A stretch of DNA of 64,000 bases, from assembly GCA_949317995.1 (NCBI GenBank), contig OX439044.1, forward strand, positions 24,376,733 through 24,440,732, given 5' to 3'. The position numbers were made by a program, and so were the translations under genes. Position 1 is the first letter of the stretch; every line of letters starts with the position of its first letter. This DNA comes from Acholoe squamosa (taxonomy: Eukaryota; Annelida; Polychaeta; Phyllodocida; Polynoidae). Under the pieces are notes generated by a model, which saw only the letters and a program-made list of their open reading frames with translations, had not been told where the DNA came from and did not search any database. This document shows positions 36,232-46,914 of this stretch, piece by piece.

Positions 36232-36768
36232 TACCGTAATCTCCCGCGTATAAGGCGCATCTTATACGGGGGTTTTTAGGGAGTGGTCATTATTTATCAA
36301 CAGGGGGGGAGGGTGGGTTTGAGGGGGGGCGTAAAATTTTCAGACCCCTCCCGAGGGGGGGGCTAAAAAAATTTTGACCCCTCTTGAGGGGGGGCTAAAA
36401 AAATTCACCCTCTTTATAGCAAAAAAGGCCGCGCGCTACCATAGATCAAAGAGGGGCGCGAAAACTCTCCGCGCCTCTGGCGCGGGGGGGGGGGCGCAAA
36501 AAATTTTGACTGTCGTCGAGGGGGGGCGTAAAAAATTTTCGCGCGTTGGCGCGAAAACCCACCACCCCCCCCTGTTGATAAATAATGACCACTCCCTTAG
36601 TTCTCATTGCATCCACAAGGGGAACTCAAAGACCTTTCTTTAGATAATGAATTTTGAAAATTCATTCAGTAGAACCAAAGTTATGAATTTTTCATTTTTT
36701 TGAGAATTTCCAAAACTCTAGGTGCGCCTTGTATGCGGGCTGCGCCTTATATGTGGGAGATTATGGTA
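36232..36768. mobile_element. TA-flanked MITE (long subtype), split by another MITE
   Basis: TACCGTAATCTCCCGCGTAT at the left and GGGAGATTATGGTA at the right. Its interior (TTCTCATTGCATCCACAAGG, CAAAACTCTAGGTGCGCC) is the reverse orientation of the element at 2474. It is interrupted at 36276-36599. Confidence 0.85.
36276..36599. mobile_element. GGGAGTGGTC-family MITE nested in a TA-flanked MITE
   Basis: TTA-GGGAGTGGTCATTATTTATC ... GATAAATAATGACCACTCCC-TTA inserted at a single TTA of the host element. The uninterrupted site is visible in the copies at 2474 and 24326 (reverse complement GGTTTTAGTTCTC). Confidence 0.9.
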
Positions 36769-37337
36769 GTTTTTTTATGCCCTCCCCCTACCTTCAAACC
36801 CATAACCTCCACCGCCGCTGATAAATATTGACCACCCTCTTGGGAAGGGGGGGGGGGCGGTAATTTTACACTGTTATAACTCTTTACCCATGCAGTTACG
36901 GCACATTCTTTGGGCCAAAAGAAAAAAAAAGTGGTTTGCTTCAGGTATGATAAAGATATCGAAAAAGAATTATGTAGGGTGGTCAGATTTTTTTTGCCAC
37001 AATGACTAACAACAAGTTGCGCTGACTTCCAGACAAGGCATGGCTAAGCAGCAGTGTTGCCAAAATCGTTTTCTTGACACAGGCCAAAGTGGTCTGCATC
37101 TTAGCATGTTACACAGGCCATTTCCCTCTTATGCAGGCTATATTATTATTGATATTTTAAGTTAATAACCTATGCAAATTGAAAAAGGGAACTTCATTGT
37201 AATGTAAACAATTTTACAAATATAGCCCTATCTTCGCTTCTAATTGACAGATTAAAAAAATTCTTTACCATAATGAACTTATTAGGGTGTGCCTCTTCTA
37301 TAGATAGATATATCTATATATAGAGAGAAGGAACATC

Positions 37338-37647
37338 TTAGGCCACACCAAAAAAATAAGTTGGTCTATGGATTTCCCTCTCCATATTTTCGGAAATACA
37401 AATTCTTTTTTTCTTTGAAAAAATCTTGTCTACGGATTTCGCTCACCTCACTTTCTACAAGTTTTCTCTTTGTGATGTTTGTCAAAAAAAATTTTAAATA
37501 ATTTTTTTTGCTCGCCTCACTTTTCCAGCAAGGAATCCATTGGACGCCAAAAAAATTCTTAAAAAAATAAATAAAAATTTCGCTCGCTCGCACCATTTTT
37601 CAAAAACCAAAATCCGTAGACCAACTTATTTTTTTGGTGTGGCCTTA
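37338..37647. mobile_element. GGCCACACC-family MITE
   Basis: TTA-GGCCACACCAAAAAAATAAG ... TTTTTTTGGTGTGGCC-TTA. The interior has GTCTACGGATTTC and CGCTCGCTCGCACC motifs shared with 16156 and 55877; 16156 is in the opposite orientation. Confidence 0.85.
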
Positions 37648-38202
37648 TTGGTGTTGGGGTGGGTAGAATGGTCTGAAAAGGAAGATCACTTCTGCTCAGA
37701 AAAAAGCTATGTAGAAGTAAATTATCTCTCCAATCTATCTGTCATCTAATGCTTGACATAGATGCCCTTCCTATTCTGTTTTCATTTTTTTCAAAATATT
37801 TATAAAAAAAAGGTGTTTTCAGGAGGGTTAAAATCAATGACTAAATTGATTCTCTGTATGGCCCTAGATTGCCTGCATATTTTGAGATTTTTCGGAAAAA
37901 GATACCCCTTTCCCAGCCAAAAATGTCAGAATTTCCTGGAAAAAGTACCCCTTTCCCAGCCATATTATGAGGATTTGCCTGAAAAAAAGTTAAGATTTTA
38001 AGGAAAAAATTTACCTTTTGATATCAAACTCTAACTTTGGTTCTAATTGGAATATTTGAAAAATTTTGTTTGCCGTGAAAAAGTCCTTTAAAAATGTTCC
38101 CCTTTTTGCCAAATTGGGCCCAAAAGGACCCCTTACAATGGGTCTGGGTGGGTCCGCTCCCAGGGTCCAAAAATTACCACCTTTTCTGCGCGTTTGTGTA
38201 CT

Positions 38203-38344
38203 CAGAGATGCCACTCTTCCTGGTTTACCAGGAATTCCTGGTTTTGATTTCAAGATTTCTTTATTAAATTATATTAAATTCCTGAGAAAATGTATCCAAA
38301 GTCCAGTTTTCCGGTTTTTTGTCCACTAGTGAGTTGCATCTCTG
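38203..38344. mobile_element. Short TIR element, CAGAGATGCC family
   Basis: 142 bp, CAGAGATGCCACTCTTCCTG to GTTGCATCTCTG, flanked by GTGTAC on both sides with one extra base on the left. Same orientation as 53891. Confidence 0.7.
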
Positions 38345-38800
38345 GTGTACAGACATGGTTTCCACATATTCACAAGTCCCCCCCCCCTCTCCCGGGTTTC
38401 CTGCCTGCATGGTCCCTCCCATGTACTGCTTGGTCATGGCTCAGCAGTCCCTCATACAATGCCATAACCATAATAGCCCCACAGGTGCGTCTGGGCCTTC
38501 TGCACAGCTTGGTCATGGCTCAGTAGTCCCAGTTACTAGTACCTGTTCTTAACCCTTTAAAAGCTGCTATTGCTTTGCGGCCCTCGAGGGAATACCACAC
38601 TTTATCTCAAGTTGAATACTGAAGCTCTATAGGTTTAACCAAGGAGCCCTGTATTGCATCCCCCCATGCAATAACCCTTCCCTGTATTTCACAGCCAGTT
38701 TCTCCATCCTTAAAGGCTAAATATATGTGATTAAATTGTTATTTTGTACAAAATAAATGAAGATTGTGACATATCTCACAAAAACAACATTAGATAAATG

Positions 38801-38895
38801 TAAAGGTTCACTCTAATCGGTCTGAGTGAGGGTTATCTCACTCGGCTTCGCCTCGTGAAATAACCTTCACTCAGACCGATTCTCGTGAACCTTTA
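38801..38895. repeat. 95-bp hairpin element
   Basis: TAAAGGTTCAC ... ATCGGTCTGAGTGAGGGTTAT, a small GCTTCGCC loop, then ATAACCTTCACTCAGACCGA ... GTGAACCTTTA. Almost the entire length folds back. Probably a tiny MITE; TTA/TAA ends are possible. Confidence 0.8.
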
Positions 38896-38899
38896 CCAT

Positions 38900-41060
38900 T
38901 TTGCCCCCCCCCCCATAATATAGCCACAGTATGCTATGATTTCAAAATTCACTGCCAATCTTCCCTAGACTAGCAGGTACACCTTTCCAGTAAAACATGT
39001 TACTCTTAACTACAATGTAGTATTGAAGTGTTGTATTTTATTATGGCAGGCCATTGTGGCCTGCGTCCTGAGGCCCTATGCCACATTTCAGATGTTTGAG
39101 GTTGATATTTTAGTATAGAAAAAAATGTATAAAGAATTTTAGATGATTATTTCATAGTTTTCCTTATTATTAGCTGGGAGCTAAAGACTCCCAGCTATAT
39201 ACAGCGTTCCAGAACAGGGAGAAATCGTTGTACATTTGTCGACCAAAAACAGACACAATAGCTCAGCTACTGAAATCATTGGATTGTGACCTAGACCGCT
39301 TAGGCCTTGCTAAGGTCATTTCAGTTATTCATTTTTTTCTGTGCCACCATAGGTATAGTACTTAAGACCTTTCTCATTAGGCCCACTCACTGTAAGGCAT
39401 GTGCAAGTCTAGTGTTATCACACATACGTCACAGCATCGGACCTCTCTATCCCCTGTCCGTTTCTCTCCTGTCCTGTTCTTGTTGATTTCATGAAGCTGA
39501 GAAAGCTACCCACTCAGATCTCGCCTACAGAGGTCATAGTCCAACCCCCCCCCACACACACACACACCCTCACAATGGCTCTATACCCGCCTACAGCTCA
39601 TATCAATAAGCTGTAGGCGCTGTAGGCCTTCTTAGCTGAGAGTACACTCATTGGTACATCCACCTGTATGCACCCCACACCTCCTCCTAATCACCTCGTA
39701 ATAGTATACTGTCAGACCCCCCCCCCCTGCACCACCCAGCACCCAACCACCTCATAATAGGGGTGGGTATTGGTGGGACACATAAACTTATGCCTGATAC
39801 ATGTTCACTTTAACCATTTAGAATGATCGCTACACCAGTAGAGAACCCAATACCCCCCCCCCTCTAGGGCGTGTACATCCACCTGTATGCAACCCATAAT
39901 CGTTATAGTCACTCCAGATAGAGGTACAGCATTGTATTTGGCCATGAAATAAATTTTTTGTCCTTAAAAGATCGCTAAATAGGCCTAAAATATCGCTAGG
40001 TTGGTGTAATAGACTCTACACATTTTTATTAGCTGAGAGACCCTTAGACCACCTGTCATTTTATTAGCTTGCCGCTATGAACTCCTAAACATCATCATAT
40101 AGGTATATGGGACTGCTAAGGTGGTTAAGTTAATATCTTCAAATTCCCTTCATGGCTGCATTTTGGAAGATAACTTTCTTATGCTTGACCATAGGTGAAA
40201 ATAAACATCACCATGATGATCGCCAGTTCGAGGTACCCTTAATTCATAGGTCACACTAGGGGAGAACTCCTATATGAGGTTTTTGACTCCTACCCCCTAC
40301 CCCCATCCCCTTTTTGCCAGTCCTGCACTGGCATGAACCACCTCCCCCCACAAAAATCCCTTTTTCGACCTCTTCCTGCCTTAAACATAGCCTTTTTTTC
40401 GCCAGTTGAGCGCAAAACAGGTAGCTTTTGGCAGAAGGTAGTGCGCGTCCACACTGTGGTAAAGGCACAGGTGGACCGGCTGGGGCCGAAAAGGCTTCTA
40501 GTCAAAACAATTTTTTCGCTTATTTTTTTTCGAAACCGATTTTTTAGGGGGGCATGTTTTTTAGGGGGACGAAACACCCCAGATTGATACCAAACATTCC
40601 ATATCCGCGCATATTATTTGCATAATTAGCATAATTATGCAGTATCTTGGTACTGTTCAATATAATATAGATATGTTCCATATGCTTACAAGTATAAACT
40701 ACTGACTGCACCTAGTGACTAGTGGAATCTGAACAATAGAAAAGAAATACCCCTCCCCTACCTTCTTATAGTATCAAACAAGTTATTCAATGGAGGCAGC
40801 CATTGCTTGATCACATGCTTAAACCTTTTAGATCCAAATGCTAGTTACCAGTGCATTATCACTGTTGATAAGCTTTACACATCAATACCTGCGCAAGCCC
40901 TGTTTGCACTGAATGGATATCTTTCCATTTCTCTATTCTCTGGTGTTTGATTGAAAATGTTGACGCCATTATGTGTTTTAATTTGTGTTTTAATCTGTTT
41001 TTATGGTACATGTATTGAGTTTAGGGCTATAACAGGTTAGTGTTAGTCCTATGGTATAAT
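38900..41060. other. Non-coding, nothing recognised
   Basis: C-runs (38904, 39545, 39717, 39854), a short (CA)n near 39553-39566 and a small inverted repeat AGCTGGGAG/CTCCCAGCT near 39173-39204. No supported exon. Confidence 0.4.
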
Positions 41061-43475
41061 AGTAATTACTCATTATTTGTCAGCAATTAATCAATATATA
41101 TTAGTAATTACTCACTATTTGTCAGCAATTAGTCAATATATATCAGTAATTACTCACAATTTGTCAGCAATTAGTTTTTTATATATGTCAGTACTTTGTC
41201 TCTCTATATCAGCAATTATCAATACTTTAACCCTTTATGGGTGGCATGATGCATTGATGCACACTTAACCCTTTATGGATGGCATGATGCATTGATGCAC
41301 AGTTAACCCTTTATGGATAGCATGATGCATTGATGCACATTTAACCCTTTATGAATGGCATGATGCATTGATTCACTTTAAGGCTTCATGAATGGCATGT
41401 AGCATTGATGCACAGTTAACCCTTTATGGATAGCATGATGCATTGATGCACAGTTAACCCTTTATGGATAGCATGATGCATTGATACACATTTAACCCTT
41501 TATGAATGGCATGATGCATTTATTCACTTTAAGGCTTCATGAATGGCATGTAGCATTGATGCACAGTTAACCCTTTATGAATAGCATGATGCATTGATGC
41601 ACAGTTAACCCTTTATGGATGTTACAAAGCATTGATGCACATTTAACCCTTCATGGATAACATGATGCATCAATGCACTTTAACCCTTTATGAATGGCAT
41701 GATGCATTGATGCACTTTAACCCTTTATGGGTGGCATGATGCATTGATACACAGTCAACCCTTTATGAATGGCATGATGCATTGATGCACATTTAACCCT
41801 TCATTGATAACCTGATGCATTGATGCACTTAACCCTTTATGGATGGCATGATGCATTGATGCACAGTTAACCCTTTATGGATAGCATGATGCATTGATGC
41901 ACATTTAACCCTTTATGAATGGCATGATGCATTGATTCACTTTAAGGCTTCATGAATGGCATGTAGCATTGATGCACAGTTAACCCTTTATGGATAGCAT
42001 GATGCATTGATGCACAGTTAACCCTTTATGGATGTTACAAAGCATTGGTGCACATTTAACCCTTCATGGATAACATGATGCATCGATGCACTTTAACCCT
42101 TTATAAATGGCATGATGCATTGATGCACTTTAACCCTTTATTGGTGACATGATGCATTGATACACAGTTAACCCTTTATGAATGGCATGATGCATTGATG
42201 CACATTTAACCCTTCATGGATAACCTGATGCATTGATGCAATTAACCCTTCATGGATGGCATGATGCATTGATACACAGTTAACCCCTTAGGGATAGCAT
42301 GATGCATTGATGCACAGTCAACCCTTTATTGATAGACAAGGCATTGATGTGCAGTTAACCCTTTTATGGATGTCATGATGCATTGTCAGCAAATATGTCA
42401 GTAATAATGCACTATTTGTCAGCAATTAGTCAATTTATGTTAGTAATTACTCACTTTTTGTCAGTAATTACTCACTTTTTGTCAGTAATTAGTCCAAATA
42501 TGTCAGTAATAATGCACTATTTGTCAGCAATTAGTCAATATATGTGACATGTACTGGGAAAGGGGATCTTATTGCCCCCTGCACTAAGACCCCCTTTCGC
42601 AGATCGTGTCACATTTGTTAGTTATTACTCACTATTTGTCAAAATATATCAGTAATAATGCACTATTTGTCAGCAATTAGTCAATACATGTTAGTAATTG
42701 CTCATTATTGGTCAGCAGTTCATCAACATATGCCAGTTATCACTCACTATTTGTCAATATCTGATTGAATATTGAAAATTAAATTGAAAATAGCATTAAA
42801 AATTGCATTAAAAACTCGGGTCTTTTAGGTCTTAGACCTAACCTGCTCCATCTTTATCAGTATTTAGTCAATATATGTTAGTAATTGCTCACTATTTGTC
42901 AGCAATTAGTCTATATGTTAGTAATTACTCACTATTTATCAGCAATTATTCAATATATATTAGTAATTACTCACTATTTGTCAGCAATTAGTCGATATAT
43001 GTCAGTATTTACTCACAATTTGTCAGCAATTAGTCAATATAAGTCAGTACTTAGTCACTCTATATCAGCAATTATCAATACATGTCAGTATTTACTCACA
43101 ATCTGTCAGCAATTAGTCAATATATAACTGAGGAATAGCCATTGATTCAATTGTGCATCCTGTCTTGACTGGTATTTGTCGAAATATGCCAGTATCTATG
43201 GACTATTTGTCAGCAAGTAGGTAATATAGGTTAGTAATTGTTCACTATTTGTCAGCAATTCGTCAATATATATAGTGAGTAATTACTGACACATATTGAC
43301 TAATTGCTTACAAAGAGTGAGTAATTACTGACATATTGTCTAATTTCTGACATATATTTACTAATTGCTGACAAAGTGAGTAATTACTGACGTATATTGA
43401 CTGATTGCTGTTATATAGTGACTAAGTACTAACATATATTGACTAATTACTGACAAATAGTGAGCAATTACTAAT
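41061..43475. repeat. 42-bp minisatellite, split and partly inverted
   Basis: Unit AGTAATTACTCACTATTTGT + CAGCAATTAGTCAATATAT; starts at 41061, 41103 and 41145 give a 42-bp period. It continues at 42385-42560, 42610-43140 and 43190-43265. From about 43270 to 43470 the units are reverse-complemented (TGACAAATAGTGAGCAATTA). It is interrupted by the 38-bp array at 41227-42384. Confidence 0.9.
41227..42384. repeat. 38-bp minisatellite with higher-order repeat
   Basis: About 30 copies of a unit TTAACCCTTTATGGATGGCA + TGATGCATTGATGCACAG. Variant units recur at a fixed ~413-bp distance: the GTTACAAAGCATTG variant at 41621 and 42034, and AAGGCTTCATGAATGGC at 41531 and 41944 (also 41380). An 11-unit block was therefore duplicated. 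Confidence 0.95.
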
Positions 43476-43680
43476 CCGATCATAAGCACATAAATCTAGA
43501 TGATATGACCGAGCAGCTATTACAGCAATGCTGTATTTCTATATCGAAATATAATATCCGATCATAAGTACATAAATCTAGATGATACGACCGAGCAGCT
43601 ATTACAGCACTGCTGTATTTCTATATCGATATATAATAAATGATCATAAATACATAACTCTAGATTAAAGAGTCATGATA
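43476..43680. repeat. 82-bp tandem repeat, about 2.5 copies
   Basis: CCGATCATAAG begins copies at 43476 and 43558. A partial third starts near 43640 (TGATCATAAATACATAAC). Each copy carries GACCGAGCAGCTATTACAGC. Confidence 0.9.
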
Positions 43681-44204
43681 ATAATCCTTGAGTCATGATA
43701 ATGAGTATAGAGTCATGGGCGTCCTCATTAAAGGTGTGCCCTATCCCAAAGCATTCAGTTTTAGGTGTTTTGTTGAGATACATAGGGTATAAACCCTATT
43801 TATGAGTCCCCCAAAATAATCTTCAGATGTTTGGCCAATACTGAACTGACATGTCTGCTATGCCAGCTATTAAAATTCTACCGGTGTGCCAGCGTTATTT
43901 TGGCAACACTGAAGCAGGGATGACTAGAATGTCTAAAAAATTGCACAAAAACACAAATTCCTCAAAATCGAAGAAAAAAAATCTAGGGTCAGTCCCTTTT
44001 TTCTAGGTAGGGTTGGGTTACCTGAAACAATTTATTTTCTTTGGTCTTGTTACTTTTGCAAGTGTACAGGCTCCTGTCGTGTTTGAGATCCTATGCCCAT
44101 GATTTGCGAAGAAGACTGGATGCATCAAAATACACATGTGACACAATTGTTAGACCCAATCTGGTTCATTTACATATATTACCATTGCTTTCTTTTTTAA
44201 TCAG

Positions 44205-44288
44205 AAAAAAAATGCCAAAGGGTGTCGAATTTGAGGCAGATGAAGATAGTGATTCAACTTGCGACTCAGAGTCAATTCTTATCACAAG
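44205..44288 (+). CDS. Exon 1 (start codon) of the putative SIM-rich gene
   Basis: Acceptor cttttttaatcag, ATG at 44212-44214, donor gtaggt, ending two bases into a codon. Encodes an acidic N-terminus ([20 protein letters not shown]). The acceptor implies a 5'-UTR exon upstream. The short A run before ATG may be part of the leader. Confidence 0.7.
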
Positions 44289-46881
44289 GTAGGTGAATCT
44301 TACTTGATAGACTGAATCAGTTGAACATTATAGGCAATAAATAAGTCAATCATTTCTCTTAAAGGTAGCAGACACGATCTCTATTACTAAACTTAAAGTA
44401 TATATGCAACATGATCAAAAAGAGAACTTTTTAAAACGTCTCATATTGAGTGATCACACAAATTCAGTTTTAAAAGTTCATTAAGGAATTAGAAATGATT
44501 TTAGTTTATTCACAAAATTTTCATTTTGCCTGTGACCCACTATTATTTGGAACTAAATATTTCTGATGGTTGTAAATAGGTATTCCTGATGTTTGGTTAA
44601 GAACTTTTGTTGGAAGATTGTTTCTGTATGATTTAATGTTGACAATAGCTGGTTTTGGTGTTGATAGCTATGTCTAAGAATGATCAGCATGAAGTCCAGT
44701 CTTCTTCTTTGAATGTTTATTGAGAGTGTTACAGAGACAAGGTGTTATGTTAGCTCTGCTCTGCCAAGGCTTCTGGTATGTTTGGCTGACTACCCTCGAG
44801 TGGCTGGAGGAGGGATCCTCCAGCATCATGAGACCAACTTTGGGATTTCCCAATGTTATGCTGAAACACACAGGGCCCACTCATCTGAGGCCATGAGTAA
44901 GGGATGAGTGTACCTGCAGTGTGATGCACTGCAGGGAGTGCATACACATTACTTATATTTAGATGTAAATGTTAGGTAAAGGAAATTGGAGCCTAACAAT
45001 GTAGAAAAATTCTAGAAAAATTTCTAATAGCGGCTATAGTTAAACTACCAAACTTCAATGCCCTCCAGTAGACAAATGGACCCCATTAATGATTTTTATC
45101 TTTTCTTCATATGGTTTCTATCTCTTCTTCATGTTACACAAACATCAAACTATTAAGCATTGTTGTTCAATTTCAAATAAGGCAGATTCTATTTACTACC
45201 TTTAAACTTCCTTTAATTACTTTCATCGTTAACTATTGCAAATAGCACCTGCCTCTAATTACCTAAGTACTATTGAATTGGGCAATGTGCATCTAGAATT
45301 CATTGGTCGTTACATGTGCAAAGAAACGAACGATTTGAAAGAACTTTATCACTGGTTTTTTAAATGCAACAGGATTTTTACAGAACTTTCCAGCTCAAAA
45401 TATCGATCATTCCCTTTTCCAGTCCTGTCTTCTCTAGAGCCCCCAAGAATAGCCGGTTCACTTTTACACTAGACAGCACTGATTCTGATCCAGATGTCAT
45501 TAGTGAGACACCACAGCCTAAAAGACTGCGCACAGGGATCAACCAAAAGCATATGAACTTCCAGCAAGCCAAGTCATCAGGTAATGAATCGAGGAAGAAT
45601 GAAGAAAGTAGTAAAGCTAAGCAAACAAACCGGCAAGCCAGAGATGGTAGCATTGTTCAAGACCCTCCAGCACTGATTGTGAGTAGCTCTGATTGCAACT
45701 CTGACCAGGATGATGAGTGGATCCCTAAATCATCCTCATTGGGTGTACATAAAGAACCACGTACCAAGTGTAAGTTATCCAAGAGGTTTTCAAGTGAGAG
45801 ATTTGTCAAGAGTGCTGATGAGGAGGACCATATTCCTAAACGGGTCACACCGAAGTTGACAAAGCAACGGACATTTATTGTACCAGATCCTAGTATACCG
45901 CCATTACCAACTTTATCCCCGAGAGAAAAAAGTCTACAGAAACTTGCAGAAATCAGGAAACGAAAAGAAAATCAGACTAAAAGAGCTACAGCCACAGCCA
46001 CAGCCACATCGGCCTCAGTGAAAGAGAAGGGGGTTAATGTGAATGGTAGTCCATCTAAATTCAAAAGAATATACGTCTTGGGCACAGACAGTGAGTCGAG
46101 TGATGGAGAATTTTGGGGGGCTCTCCATGTACCAAAAGTTAAAGGTGGGCGAATTAAATCAAAATCTCCAAATAATAGGAATAAAGAACCACAACCAAAG
46201 AAAGGCAGGGACATGTCTGTTGATCGTAAGAAGTCCACAGTTCATAAACAAAAGAAATCAGCAGCTGTTCCCATTGTCACACTCCCCGACTCTGATTCAT
46301 CCACAGATATCTCTGAGGATGAGTTTGAGAGAATAGTTGATCATATAAATCAGGGGCATCCGCGAATCTCTCCCAGTGCATCTGTTGCGGCAGCTTCAGC
46401 GAGTGCTCCTATGGACTGTATCGACATATCTGTGGACAATACAAATCGAAAATCTAGGTCTAGGAACAGGATGAGTAGTCCAGATATCTCTGAGGATGAG
46501 TTTATTGGTAGGCATCGTCAGTTTGAAAGGCATTCGAGAAACCTTCCTGGTGCACCAGGTGTAGCAGCTTCAGCGAGTGCCATTTCTGAAGACCCTGTAG
46601 ATATAAATGAGATTACTGGACGTAGGCGATCTAGGAACAGGAGCAATAGTCTAGGTAGAAATGGGTTTGTTCCTGCCAGTACCCTGTTAAATGCTTCCTC
46701 CCAGTGTTCACCATCCAGACCATGTAGACGATCATGCCCATGCAAGGACAACTTCACTCCGCCGACTGTTAGTTCAGAAACAAGACACTCACCAAGGACG
46801 TCTCTAAACAGGCCTGATCGCCCTTCTGCGAACAGGTGGCAACACACATCAGTTTCTGATGGTAAGTTCTATAAAGTTTAT

Positions 46882-46914
<33 letters not shown>

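Noticed and set aside
41227..42384. Regular ~38-bp repeats resembling a CRISPR array
   Set aside because: Units are head-to-tail without unique spacers, have graded variants and a higher-order period, and lie in animal DNA: a minisatellite.
45236..45472. Alternative acceptor at ~45370 (aaatgcaacag) for exon 2
   Set aside because: Joining exon 1 there gives a stop after ~30 codons; the acceptor at 45437 gives the correct open phase.
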